DNA of 64,000 nucleotides from Benincasa hispida (taxonomy: Eukaryota; Streptophyta; Magnoliopsida; Cucurbitales; Cucurbitaceae). The first letter of the stretch is position 1. The number at the start of each line of letters is the position of its first letter. Location: positions 7,842,418 to 7,906,417 of the forward strand of contig NC_052359.1 in assembly GCF_009727055.1 (NCBI RefSeq), written 5' to 3'. Below the pieces are notes generated by a model that worked only from the letters and a program-made list of their open reading frames with translations, was not told the origin of the DNA and searched no databases. Positions 34,481-45,483 of the stretch are shown here, one piece after another. The position numbers were made by a program, and so were the translations under genes.

Positions 34481-35029
34481 CTAGAAACCGATGATAGCGT
34501 AATAAAGACGGTTCTGCTCATAAATGTAATTTACCGTGCTTTCCATACGCCTCGCCCGACGAGCAGTCTCTTGACTCACTCTCAGGGACTCGGTAGCCAC
34601 CGTAAGGGCTTTAGTGGACATCCTCAAAGCCTGCTCCCCTAAAGGCTCCTCTGTTGGCACATCGTACTGATTTTGAGGATCAACATGGGGAAGCTCCTCT
34701 ATTGTGGGAATATCCTTGTCATCCCCATAGTCCTCGTCCTCTTGATCTACTCCACGCCCATGGAAGGTGGCCACTGATGACCTACAGATGGGCACCCGAC
34801 GCCTCATCCTCTCTTCATCATCAATGATCTCCACCTTGGAACTCCGACACAGCTTGGGAGCCCTAAGCTACTAGTGGTGGAGCAGTGTCCACAACGATGG
34901 ATCGAGGCCCTAAGACTCATCCTGCGTTAACACATCCCTTGAACGAAATAGTATAAGAGCTTGGCTTGGTCCTTGGTGATGTCAGTGAGGTGTAGCACTG
35001 ACATCAATTTGGAACATATAATTGAGATT
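34481..35029 (-). pseudogene. Tat-3 ORF, C-terminal fragment
   Basis: Minus-strand open piece of 117 codons (34834-34481), plus degenerate upstream sequence to 35029. It is acidic at first (QEDEDYGDDKD), then an amphipathic helical tail (ALTVATESLRVSQETARRARRMES, shown here only to indicate the helix, 34580-34510). It sits just 5' of a Tat 3' untranslated region. That matches the position and style (helical, Gln/Arg-rich tail) of the Transposase_32-like ORF tail in Tat-1, but I cannot show direct homology. It is truncated on its 5' side by the Copia-3 LTR, and its function is unknown. Confidence 0.45.
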
Positions 35030-35769
35030 AGTGTTGGATTTAATATTAAATTAAATTAATTAAATTGTTTAATTAATTACTTAATATTAATTTAATTTCA
35101 AATTGAATTAAAAGTCAAAATTGTTGATTAGGTAAAAAATGCTATGAAAGTCAAATTGTTGACTTTTGACTTTGAAAGTAAAAAAGTCAAATTTGTTGAC
35201 TTTGGACTTTGAGAGTCAAACTTTGACCTTTGACCAAGTTAGTGGAAAGATCTAACATTTGTGAGTGAGAAATGCCAACATTTGCATTGCTAAGTGTTGT
35301 CTTCAATTGAAGACACTTGCCTCACTAATTCCACTTTGAGTTAGTGGATTTTTTAGTGTCAAATTCTCATCAAACTCAAAGTTGCATGTGTTTGCATGAA
35401 ATGACTTTTAAAAGGAAGAGTTTAATGATTTTTAATCTTCTTGGCCAAGTGGAATTTTATGAGATTATTTGATAATCTCAACCCTTATTTTCTCTCAAAT
35501 ACTTAGCCTTTTCCTCTCCAAATTAGTCACTCATTGGATCCCACCATCCCTTTCTAAGGCTGGAGAATAGTCAGGAAGACTCTCATGGTGGTCCATGAAC
35601 TGTTTGTGAGGAGATTGGAATTGATTTGGAGAAGACTTGAGTCTATAAAAGTTTTATTTCTTCTATCCCTTTGTAGTTAATTTATTTGCATGCTTACTGT
35701 TTGAAATTAACCTAATTAAAGTACTTTAGATCCATTTTTCCTTTCACTGCGCTTATGTTCGTTTCATCA
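35030..35769 (+). mobile_element. Copia-3 5' LTR, 5' truncated
   Basis: Last ~740 bases of a copia LTR, ending CATCA two bases before a tRNA-Met primer site. It aligns closely with 56060-56834 (same TTGAC cluster, same splice-like leader), which marks that LTR as its 3' partner. The 5' part is lost against Tat-3. Confidence 0.8.
35113..35236. promoter_or_regulatory. W-box cluster in Copia-3 5' LTR
   Basis: Nine TTGAC/GTCAA pentamers in 124 bases, often paired as inverted repeats (GTCAAATTGTTGAC). It is conserved in the 3' LTR at 56180-56300. Confidence 0.5.
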
Positions 35770-35771
35770 AT

Positions 35772-35783
35772 TGGTATCAGAGC
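35772..35783 (+). promoter_or_regulatory. tRNA-Met primer-binding site of Copia-3
   Basis: TGGTATCAGAGC, a perfect complement of the plant initiator tRNA-Met 3' end, two bases after the LTR. Confidence 0.95.
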
Positions 35784-36446
35784 ATGCTTAAAGTACTCAA
35801 TTTTGGTTTTTTTTTTTGCATATGATGAGTATTTATTCATGTGATGAACGTTTGTACCATAGGGAATAATTTCGTTTTTGGCATCTAAATTCTCTCTTGG
35901 ATTGTAATAATTATTGTAATTACTTAGTGTTTTATGGGCTTTAACGTGTCGTGAAGGGCTGTAAATTTGCTAAAGTCGTTAGAGTTGTATTTAGGCTGTA
36001 ATTGCTCGGTTTCAGAAAGTGGACAACTTTAATTTTTTGATGAAGAAAATCTCACAGACTCGGAAAGCCCTTCTAGACCTGGTTCACGACCCATCACCCG
36101 ACTTAGAGTGGCGCTTGACCTGCGTAGTGAAGTTTGACGCGTGAAGTAACTCCAGACTTGATCACGACTCGTCGACCCAACCCGCGTCCATGCCAGCCCA
36201 ACTTCTCCCCGCGCAAGGATTCACTCCAGCCAACTCTTTGGTGACCCACGCCCCATTTGGAGCTCCAGTTAACCCGAACCTGACCTGTGCGTGCTCGATT
36301 TGGTAGTTCAGCTGGTCCAGATGGCCTAGATCGGTCTGGTTTGACCAATTTTGACTAGTTTTGGGTGGTTTTTTTAATTGGTTTTTGGGTTTTTGAAGCC
36401 GGTTCAAGCGTTTTACAAGCAGTTCGAGCTGGTTCAAAGTGTTTAG
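35784..36446 (+). mobile_element. Copia-3 leader, part 1
   Basis: Plus-strand non-coding leader with a GC-richer section (36060-36350) homologous to 5160-5480 of Copia-1 (inverted). It is interrupted at 36447 by a chromovirus and resumes at 41966. Open frames on the minus strand (36103-36437) are chance. Confidence 0.7.
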
Positions 36447-37263
36447 TGTGAACCCTGAACCCTAATTTCTCTACTTGAATATGTTCCCTACTGAGACCGA
36501 TGTGGTGAGTAGGTTGATGTGGAAATTAATGTATAATTGTGGAGAAAATGGGTGAAAAATTAGAAGAAAAGTGTGAATTTGAAAGCTCGACTCTTGGGGA
36601 AAACTTGGAAAATTTGGCTAAGTATAACCGATGCATTGGAAGCTAGAAATTTGACCAAGTGTTGTTCCATGCGTTGGCCTTGCTCATTTAGTGGTTATTT
36701 GGGCGTTGAAGGAAGCCAAAGTGTGGCCAAGAGAAACGCATGCGGCGGCCAATGTCTTGAGAGGTTAGAACAACACATGCGGCAGCCTCAAGTTGCATGG
36801 ACAAGGGCGCTGGGCGTTGGAGTTGCACACGATGGATGCGATGGATGCGACGATGGTATGTGGCGATGCTTTTCGATGGATGCAATGGATGCGGTAGTGC
36901 TACGCGATGGTATGCGGCAACACTATGCATTGGTGATGTGCTATGCGTTAGACATCCGAAGGCATGTGGGTGCATAGGACAAGCTTGTAGTATGCATTGA
37001 AAGAGTGTTGGTCATTATCCTAGTTGAGCGCATAGGGCAAAGGTAAGCCATTCAAGAGGAAAGGATATGCGGCCAAATATGAGCATTGTGAGCATCTATC
37101 ATATGTGACCAAGTTGCGTTAATTAGATGCACAAGGTAAGATTGAATGGACGCATGCGCCGATTGGTGGTGTCCGGACATAGGAATGTTGCGGCAATTGG
37201 ATGAGCGCATGTATGGTTAGATGAACGCATATGAGGTTAGATAGATGCATGCAAAGCTATTAT
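36447..37263 (+). mobile_element. Chromovirus 5' LTR, internally and 3' deleted
   Basis: Starts TGTGAACCCTGAACCC, like the 3' LTR at 39214, and aligns with its first ~900 bases by eye with only scattered differences. It lacks 129 bases of tandem repeat that are present in the misplaced copy at 37943-38256. It stops at about 37263, where it is fused straight to pol. The flank TTTAG (36442-36446) pairs with TTTGG after the 3' LTR. Confidence 0.8.
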
Positions 37264-39117
37264 CTATTTAGTGAAAGGTGCACTAATACATGAGTTGTAT
37301 AATGCTAAAGCAACATTATCAGTTGGTCAAACAGGAGGCTTACTAGCTTTATTTCAAGTACGTCCTACTCTCGTAGAAGATATTCTACGTGAACAGTTAA
37401 AGGATTCTGATCTTCAGAAGTTAGCTGAAGAAGTAGGTAAAGGTCTGAGGACGGACTACCAGTTAAGAGCAGACAAAGTGCTGTTAAAGGAAGGTAGGGT
37501 ATGTGTACCTAATAACTATCACTTAAACAGGCTATTTTGAAAGAGGCACATATTTTGACTTATGCTATGAATCCAGGTAGTACAAAGATGTACAGAACAT
37601 TAAAGAGATTGTACCAGTGGCCTGATATGAAAAGAGAAATAGCAGAGTATGTTAACAGGTGTTTAATATGTTAACAAGTTAAGCCAGAAAGATAGAGGCC
37701 AGCAGGATTGCTTAATCCACTCCCAGTACCAGAGTGGAAATGGGAGCATGTTACGATGGATTTCCTATTTGGGTTACCTAGGACACCAGCAAGCTATGAT
37801 GGTATATGGGTAATTGTGGATAGATTGACAAAGACAGCTAAGTTTTTACTTGTTAAAGTTACTTTTACCCTAGACCAATTAGCTAAGCTGTATGTTGATC
37901 GAATTGGTCTCTTATACACATCTAGATGTGTATAAGAGACAGCGCATGCGGCGGCCAATGTCTTGAGAGGTTAGAACAACACATGCGGCAGCCTCAAGTT
38001 GCATGGACAAGGGCGCTGGGCGTTGGAGTTGCACACGCTGGTTGATCAAGGAGCAATGTTACACAATGGAGGCATGCGATGATGCTACGTGATGGAGGCA
38101 TGCGGTGATGCTATGCAATGGAGGCATACGGTGATGCTGCGTGATGGTATGCGGCATTGCTACACGATGGATGCGATGGATGCGACGATGGTATGTGGCG
38201 ATGCTTTTCGATGGATGCAATGGATGCGGTAGTGCTACGCGATGGTATGCGGCAACNATGTTGATCGAATTGTGAGTCAGTTTGGGGCTCCATTTTCGAT
38301 TGTATCAGATCGAACTTCCAGGTTTACATCGAAGTTTTGGCCTAGCTTACAGAAAGCTATGGGTACCAAGTTATATTTTAGTACAGCTTTTCATCCACAG
38401 ACGGATGGTCAGTTCGAGCGGACGATTCAGACATTAAAAGACATGCTGAGAGCATGTGTATTGCAGTTCAAGGGCAGTTGGGATACGAATCTATCGTTAA
38501 TCGAATTTGCGTATAACAATAGTTACCATTCGAATATTGGAATGGCACCATATGAGGCACTATATGGAAGACCATGTAGAACTCCGATATGTTAGAATGA
38601 GGTCGGTGAAAGGAAATTACTAGGTCCAGAACTTGTTCAGCAAACATTAGACAGTGTTAAGATTATAAGAGATAATCTTAAGATAGCTCGAGACAGGAAA
38701 AAGAGTTATGCTGATAAGTGGAGAAGAGAATTGGAATTTGAAGTTGGTGATAAAGTATTTCTTAAGTTATCTCCGTGGAAAGGAATACTCAGTTTTGGTA
38801 GGAAAGGGAAGTTAAGCTCGAGATATATTGGACCTTACGAGATAATAGAAAGAGTTGGCCCAATGGCATATAGGTTGGATTTACCTCTAGAGTTATCTCG
38901 TATCCATGATGTGTTTCATGTGGCAATGCTTAAAAAGTATGTGCCAGATCCTACCCATGTGTTGCCTGAGCAACCAGTACAGTTAAAAGAGAACTTGTCT
39001 TACGAAGAAGAACCAGTGGAGATTCTTGACGGAAAAGAACAAGTCTTAAGGAATAAAACAATACCATTGATAAAGGTACAATGGCGGAACCATAAAATGG
39101 AAGAAGCAATATAGGAA
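37264..39117 (+). pseudogene. Chromovirus pol: integrase and C-terminal chromodomain-like region
   Basis: Plus-strand Ty3/gypsy pol missing gag, protease, RT and most of RNase H. In order: connection region (37271-37540, TGGLLALFQVRPTL); the HHCC zinc region (about 37545-37671) with its second His replaced by Asn (MNPGSTKMY); stops at 37672 and 37693; and integrase core with MDFLFGLP (about 37755), SDRTSRFTSKFW (about 38304) and HPQTDGQFERT (about 38393-38425), giving the D, D, E residues. Then come GKLSSRYIGPYEI (about 38807-38850), RIHDVFHVAMLKKYV, and a chromodomain-like end IPLIKVQWRNHK (about 39064-39100) closed by a stop where Trp is usual. Integrase inserts element DNA; the end would target chromatin. 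37907-38272 is an assembly insertion (see separate entry). Without it the integrase frame is continuous. Confidence 0.88.
37907..38272. other. Assembly artefact: Nextera mate-pair junction, misplaced LTR, N, duplicated edge
   Basis: 37907-37942 is the Tn5 mosaic end in both orientations back to back: the last 17 bases of CTGTCTCTTATACACATCT, then all of AGATGTGTATAAGAGACAG. This is the synthetic junction of Nextera mate-pair libraries. 37943-38256 is chromovirus LTR tandem repeat identical to 36737-36921 plus 129 extra bases. 38257 is the only N in the window. 38258-38272 repeats the 15 bases at 37892-37906. The whole insertion is 366 bases and removing it keeps the integrase frame. It is not biological. 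Confidence 0.96.
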
Positions 39118-39199
39118 GCTGAAGAGCAAATAAGAAATAAGAATCCGTAGTTGTTTAATTGACGGACTTGCAGCCAAATTTCGAGGATGAAATTTTCAT

Positions 39200-39213
39200 A
39201 AAAGGGAGGTAAA
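39200..39213 (+). promoter_or_regulatory. Chromovirus polypurine tract
   Basis: AAAAGGGAGGTAAA directly before the 3' LTR, preceded by CGAGGATGAAATTTT, the usual chromovirus 3' context. It primes plus-strand DNA synthesis. Confidence 0.88.
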
Positions 39214-39599
39214 TGTGAACCCTGAACCCTAATTTCTCTACTTGAGTATGTTCCCTATTGAGACCAGTGTGATGAGTAGGTTAATGTGGAAATTAATGTA
39301 TAATTATGGAGAAAAGGGGTGAAAAATTAGAAGAAAAGTGTGAATTTGAAAGCTTGACTCTTGGGGAAAACTTGGAAAATTTGGCTAAGTATAACCCACG
39401 CGTTGGAAGCTAGAAATTTGACTAAGTGTTGTTCCATGCATTGGCCTTGCTCATTTAGAGGTTATTTGGGCATTGAAGGAAGCCAAAGTGTGGCCAAGAG
39501 AAATGCATGCGGCAGCCAATGTCTTGAGAGATTAAAACAACGCATGCGGTAGTCTCAAGTTGCGCGGACAAGGGCGTTGGGCGTTGGAGTTACGCGCGC

Positions 39600-39800
39600 T
39601 GGTTGATCAAGGAGCAATGCTACGCGATGGAGGCATGCGGCGATGCTATGCGATGGAGGCATGCGACAATGCTACGCGATGGTATGTGACAATGCTACAC
39701 GATGGATGCGATGGATGCGGCGATGTTACGCGATGGTATGCGGCGGTGCTTTTCGATGGATGCGATGGATGTGGCAATGCTATGCGATGGTATGCGGAAA
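39600..39800 (+). repeat. GATGCTACGCGATGGAGGCAT minisatellite in the LTR
   Basis: Imperfect tandem copies of a ~24-36 base unit built from GATGC(T/G)A, GATGGAGGCATGCGG and GCGATGGTATG. Copy number differs between the 5' LTR (36829-36921), this LTR and the misplaced insert, so it is length-variable. Confidence 0.75.
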
Positions 39801-40349
39801 CACTATGTGTTGGTGATGTGCTATGCGTTGGACATCCGAAGGCATATGGGTGCATAGGACAAGCTTATAGTATGCGTTGAAAGAGTGTTGGTCATTATCC
39901 TAGTTGAGCGCATAGGGCAAAGGTAAGCCATGCAAGAGGAAAGGATATGCGGCCAAAGATGAGCCTTGCGAGCATCTAGCATATGTGACCAAGTTGCGTC
40001 AATTAGATGCACAAGGTAAGATTGAATGGACGCATGCACCGATTGGTAATGTCCGGACATAGGAATGTTGCGAAAATTGGCTGAGCGCATGTGTGGTTAG
40101 ATGAACATATATGAGGTTGGATAGACGCATGCAAGGTCGTCACCCGGACATGTGGCTTGTTGGGAAGAAATATTAAGCCTTAAGTAAATGAGGTGGATGC
40201 ACAAGAAGACATGCAAATTTAAGCATTTTGTGTTGGCTCAGGAAGAAGAAGACACCTTAGATTGCGGTGATTTGAGGGTTGCGTTGATAGTGTGGACTTG
40301 GACATGTGGCCAAGTAGGAGGTGTTGACCTTGGAGAGATTTTGGATGCT

Positions 40350-40357
40350 TATAAATA
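40350..40357 (+). promoter_or_regulatory. Chromovirus LTR TATA box
   Basis: TATAAATA in GCTTATAAATAGGGCC, about 1.1 kb into the LTR; likely element promoter. Confidence 0.55.
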
Positions 40358-41965
40358 GGGCCAAGGATTTCTCTTCAGATAATAATTCAAAAGACATTTA
40401 GAAGAGTGTGAAAGCTGATTAAACTATGCATTGATAGCAAATCTATGCATTGGTAATAAAACTACAAGAGGAGACGCAGTTAGACAGTGAAGTCTGGAAA
40501 TAGCATCAACTTGAGACGAGGAGTTCTCCCAGTATACTTGTGCGTTTAGAGTGATTTTAAAGCCACACGAAAGCTCCGCGAGTCTAGTTTTTAGGGTAGG
40601 GCTGCCTGAGAAGAAGCTCCAAGGTATCAGGCTGGAAACTGAGAAAAAACCAGAAGGGTCAAGTTGTTGGGTAAGCTTGAGCTAGTCTTGAAGATTTGAA
40701 GATTTCGGCCAAACCACGAGGAGTTCTAAGCTACGATTTTAAAGTGAGCTTCCTAAGATATTAGAGCATGTTTGTAGAAGGAAGTATCTCAAGATAAGGC
40801 TTATAACTATGAGTAATCTGAGCTTTAAATTGAATCTAGATTTTAGGGGTTCAAAAGGGAGCCTGAGGTAAACAAAGAACTTCTAGAGAGAAAAGTTCTT
40901 AGATGACCAAGGTGAGTGACTAAAATATTTACAATGTCTTAAAGAAACAATGTTTTAAAGAAAGATTATTCTCATGCCAGCTAATTTTACAAAGTAATTT
41001 CCAAGCAAACCATGAGTTATGATTCAAACGCATTCATGTATGAAAGTTTATTGAAAAACTATTTATGCGTGTTTAAATACACCCAGCATGCACTAATATC
41101 TTTTATGACATGTTTGCTATGCGTTATGCTTTACATGCTTTAAAGAGAAAAGTCATTTATGACTAGTTCTACTTGAAGCGCGATACTGAAGGACAGTTGA
41201 GAAGGTGTCCGAGTAGCTCGATACTGAAGGACAAGTTAAGAGAAGGTATTTGAGCAAAAGTACCTAAGATATGACGGTACTTAGTATGGCCTCGTGCACG
41301 TAGGTAGTTAAAGTCAGAGATTGAGCAAAAGGGTTCTCTCTTGACTAGCAGTTGACGTTGGGATTTAACCACAACAGAGTTATTCTCAACTAAGGAACAA
41401 TTTTAATGTTTTATGATAAAAGAAACTTTATATGCTTTATGCTTGGAAAATGTTTATACTGTAGTACAAGGTTACTGTAGAAGTTTATATTTCAGTTTAA
41501 TCTCTTTATTGAAACTTTTGCATGAGAATCGGTTTTCTTTTTTAAGTCACTCACTGGGCTAGCAAGCTCACCCCATTTTCAAATGTTTTCCTTTCACCCA
41601 GGTAGCGGTCAAATCCTCAGGAGATAGCTCTGCATCTGCTCTGCCACTAAAGGACAAAGATATTGTAACCCGTCTGTTAGGTGGTTACTGTAAATATTGT
41701 ACACATGTCACAGTTGTTCATTTAGGGACTAAGGTTTTGGGCATCGGGATTTGTGAAACTAGTAATGTAATTACTCTAAATATGTTGTGTTTTTAAACTT
41801 AATAAATTTGGCCTAAGAGGCATCCGCTGTATATGAATTTGTACATTGGTATCAGAGTTATTTCCGCAAGAGTTATTAGGCAGTAAGTGTCAAAAAAAGG
41901 GTTGATAACTGCTGTAGTCATGTCCTTTCCTAGGCTCAGAGAGTAGTCTGGGACAGGGTGTGTCA

Positions 41966-43169
41966 TTTGGAGGCAGTTCAAGACTGTTTTCTGTTTATTG
42001 CTGTAATTAGAATTTAGCTAGCTTAGTATGCCAAAATCGGTCCATTTTAAGTGTGTTTATTTAATATGCATTGTGTGAATGTATGAATTAAATAATTTAT
42101 TTATTTTTTGCATATTATATGCCATGTAGATTTAAAATCCCACCATAGGATAAACATGTAGCATGCTTTGCAAGTATGGTATAAAGGGTATAATATATAT
42201 TATGCATGTTTAAGGGTTTCTTAAGTTTAATATAAGTTTTATATTAAAAGTTTGAATGCCTTTGATGAATGTTATGGGTGCAAAACATGTCATTATTGTA
42301 TAAGTTGTTATAAAATTGAATTAGACATTAAAATCCATAACAGAGATAAGTTGCATGCTCACATAGATTAGCCACTTGTTTTAATATTTAAAATAGGTCA
42401 TTATTTTATAAAACCTAGGTTACAAACTCAATCGGTATATAATTGTCTAAGGCTGAGGGTACTTAAGTTGACGGTCTACGAAGCACCTCCTACCTGGGGA
42501 TTATGGTCAAATAATTGAGCATTGTTAACCAGTTTTATGAACACACGTGAGCGATGTGAGGTGTTAAAATTGGTTTATCACCTAGACATTGTAGGTTAAA
42601 TCCAATTATAAACATTATACTTGGATAAACCACATAAACTTAGGTTATTTAATAAGCTGGAACATTCCTAAGTAAAGATTTACCCAAATAATAAATAGAA
42701 CACTTTAATGGGAGATTAATAACATATACGATATGTTGTTCTTAGCTCTCATGTCCCTAAGATTTCACACCGTGAGATTCATGCAACGCCTCATGTCACC
42801 CTGGAAGTGACTCCACTCGAAAAATGTTTGCATGGGTCAATATCAAGGTGAATAGGGAAAGTAGTTCATAGTAAATGGGTGAAGGATATATGTCAACATG
42901 TCCTGTGGTCTCTTCCATTAGTTTGGACTGTGAGATTCCTATGTTGTGCTCGCTTGTCGACTTTATGCGATCTACACTAGTCGTTTTTACGGTGACTATC
43001 CCATCGGAGGGTTGTAACGTAGGATTCGGAACAACTCAAACTCTAGAAATGGATAGGATTTCTTAGATCGATTCCCAACCTTGACTCTCAAATTCGGTAG
43101 CATTGTTGGGGCTGTTAATATCTAAGATCTAATATGGAGGGGTACAGTTACATAATTACTAAGCGTTAA
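41966..43169 (+). mobile_element. Copia-3 leader, part 2
   Basis: The leader resumes with the segment that follows the insertion point in Copia-1 (compare 5110-4980 inverted: CCCCACCATAGGATAAA and 42141: CCCACCATAGGATAAAC). It includes the conserved block TCCCATCGGAGGGTTGTAAC (about 43000). It ends at 43169 against a second chromovirus LTR. No ORF here has family support, including 42875-43066. Confidence 0.75.
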
Positions 43170-43823
43170 TGTCACACCCCCTCCCGAGCCTTACCTCTCG
43201 AACCTGGAAGGAGGTGAGGACGGTAGATACCAGCATTTTATGATAGCTACTACCCATCTGAACCTTTTTCGCTTATTAAACTTTAAGTCAAGTAAATAAG
43301 CAACAATTACTTGGATAAACTTATTTTTATTACAAATAGAATAACGTTTATACAACTCCGAGACTTAACTACAAATGTCTATAATAACAACTTAAATCTG
43401 GAAGTGTGGTTGTGGCGTGGCAGACCTTGACCTGAGTAGCACTCTGGACCTCCATCATTTTCTACCTAGGAAGAAAACATGAAAGAAAAGAATGAGCTTC
43501 AAGAAGCCCAGTGAGTGACTTTACTTAAAACATAACTTTCATGCTTGGACTGGAAACTGGTAAAAGGAAACTGAATTGAAAACTAGCAATGCAAACATTC
43601 ATGTATAATATTTTTGGAACATAGCTGGTCTGGTCCTTAGTTGAGAAAGAACCGTTTTGTTCGATGTCTCAACCGTAAACCTGGCCTTTAAATAAATCTT
43701 TAAAAGAAAACTACACAAACTATATGGCACAACTTTTCAATAAACTTACTGAGTGCATCAAACTTGTAACCAAGCTTCTATAGTATAGACCAACTCCATA
43801 CTCCGAGGTAATGAGGTGGAACC
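43170..43823 (-). mobile_element. Chromovirus-2 LTR, 3' part
   Basis: Minus-strand LTR ending GGGGGTGTGACA (plus TGTCACACCCC at 43170), with AGCCCAGTGAGTGAC (about 43505) inverted relative to 41555. The flank GTTAA (43165-43169) is the likely left target duplication; its partner is lost. It is split by the solo LTR 43824-45483. Confidence 0.75.
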
Positions 43824-45483
43824 TGATAATGGGCAGAAATGCACGTTATCATAGTGCTAAGTTCTTAAACAATGCAGGCTTGCATTGATAAAACATGTTA
43901 AATTGCATCCAAAAAGCATTAAATTCATAATATTGCAGTCGCATGCGTTCATTGCATAGGAACAATTGATTTTTGTATTTTTTTGCAGAATATGCGTTGA
44001 CACAAGGCGGAAACTGCTATCATAGGAAATCATTGATCGAGCGCAGCATTACCACAAGGCTTTGCGGTGATCGTGTTTGCAAAAATTTGTTCAAGAAGGA
44101 TTGCTGTAACTTGGTCGGTGCAACATGGTGGGTGCATCTAGGTGAAAGGCTAATTAATCGCGATGGGATAGAAAGCTGATGATAGTCGAATCCGAATTAA
44201 TTTGACAGCCGCTAACGATAATACATTTAGCTTTTCGGTGAAAAATATCCGGCATATCAGTCAGGAAATTAAAGTCATCCTATCTATACAATCATGAGAG
44301 AGAAACCGCCGTTCACCATGGATGTTCTATAAATACTAAAGGCAACCTTCAGAAAAGGGGTTCGAAAATTCATACTTTCGGATCGCGCGTCTTTGTTCAT
44401 AGTTTTTCTTTCGTTTTAAGGTGAAGCAAGAGAAGAGTGGTGATGCCAGAGATCGCTCAGGGCACCTCGAGAGAAAACCTTGAGACATAGAAGCAAAGAG
44501 CGGGCCGACTCTCGCGAGAGCGAGATTATCTTTTGAACACTAGTAGAAAAATAGTGTAAAAACTTAGCAGCAAAAGATTGCTACTAGGCTCTTTATTCTA
44601 TACTTGCATTGTTATTTTGTACTTCATCTTTATATTTATACAACGAAAATTCTTATTCTACATCTGTTCACTCTCTTAGTATGCACAAGTAGCTAAACTA
44701 GTCGAATGGATTGAGAAGAACTAAGCTAACATGACCTAGGAAGTTCATTGCTTGCGATTATCTTATGTTATGTTGTGCCAAAAATCCCTTTAGAGCTACT
44801 CGAGAGAGAGTCTAAAGAAAGAACCTAAAACTCGAGAGAGCTAGGTTAGAATCTAGACTCAAGAGAGTAAGATTAGACCTGCATAAACAAGAGATGGGGA
44901 CTTAGAGATGAGCTCTGTTTGCCAACCTGAATCGCATGCATCCTAGAGATAGGTATGATATTATGTGGTCACCTTATTTGTGTGTGTGTCTTGTTGTCAT
45001 CACATAAATAAGAATAGAGGCTTATGTGTAGGTCCTATAGAATTATCGCATATATCGCGTGCGTTTTAGCCTTAGAAGCCGTGGCATTCGCATTGAGAGG
45101 TGGTGTACTATTGTATGCATGTTGCACGATCGCATAGCATGAACACATCCTAAGAAGTGTTAGCCGAAACTTTTCTCAACCCGTTCACCACATATTCATC
45201 GTATCTCCCATTTTATCAACTCTTTTCAAACTCCACCGTATTTTTTTTTATTTTTCATTAACGTAAACAACAACCTCAACAACTACTGATTTATTTGGCT
45301 ACCGCAAAGTTTTCTTAAAAATTACCAATGCAACCTATTTTCACAAGTCCCTGAGTTCGACCCTGGACTTACCAGGAAACTCAGTGGAGTTTACACTTGG
45401 ATTTCGCTGAGGAAACTTGAGTGCTCAACGTAATTTCATCATCGTATATCATCCATAATTCCACATCATAAAATCAAGCATCA
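43824..45483 (+). mobile_element. Athila/Tat-type solo LTR
   Basis: 1660 bp from TGATAATGGG to AAGCATCA, flanked by perfect duplications GAACC (43819-43823 and 45484-45488). It has a terminal hairpin with a GAAA loop, a TATA box at 44328 and a GTTCGACCCTGGACTTACC end motif (45356). No coding sequence; the small frame 43973-44179 is inside the LTR. Confidence 0.92.
44328..44337 (+). promoter_or_regulatory. LTR TATA box
   Basis: CTATAAATAC about 505 bases into the solo LTR. Confidence 0.5.

Larger units (their letters stand above)
39214..41965 (+). mobile_element. Chromovirus 3' LTR
   Basis: About 2.75 kb from TGTGAACCCTGAACCC to GGGTGTGTCA, long but normal for this lineage. A tandem-repeat block lies at 39600-39800, a TATA box at 40350 and GTCACTCACTGGGCT at 41555. 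A TTGGTATCAGAG primer-like motif occurs at 41847, 120 bases inside. I place the end at 41965 because TTTGG (41966-41970) nearly duplicates TTTAG (36442-36446) and Copia-3 leader resumes there. If the motif at 41847 is a real primer site, the LTR ends at 41845 instead. Confidence 0.75.

Noticed and set aside
36573..37000. Plus-strand ORFs of 134 and 67 codons
   Set aside because: They lie in the chromovirus LTR minisatellite; the same DNA in the 3' LTR breaks the frame.
37708..37935. Integrase ORF ending in GLLYTSRCV
   Set aside because: The last residues are encoded by the adapter; the natural frame continues at 38273.
37907..37942. Tn5 mosaic ends, as evidence of a bacterial transposon or transgene
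   Set aside because: Back-to-back ends with nothing between them, next to misplaced local sequence and an N, fit a mate-pair library junction and not an insertion.
39560..39880. 106-codon ORF with DGGMRRCYAM-type repeats
   Set aside because: It is a translation of the LTR tandem repeat, not a protein repeat family.
41847..41858. TTGGTATCAGAG taken as the primer site following a complete LTR
   Set aside because: The duplication TTTAG/TTTGG and the resumption of Copia-3 leader at 41966 place the element end later; kept as an open question in the findings.
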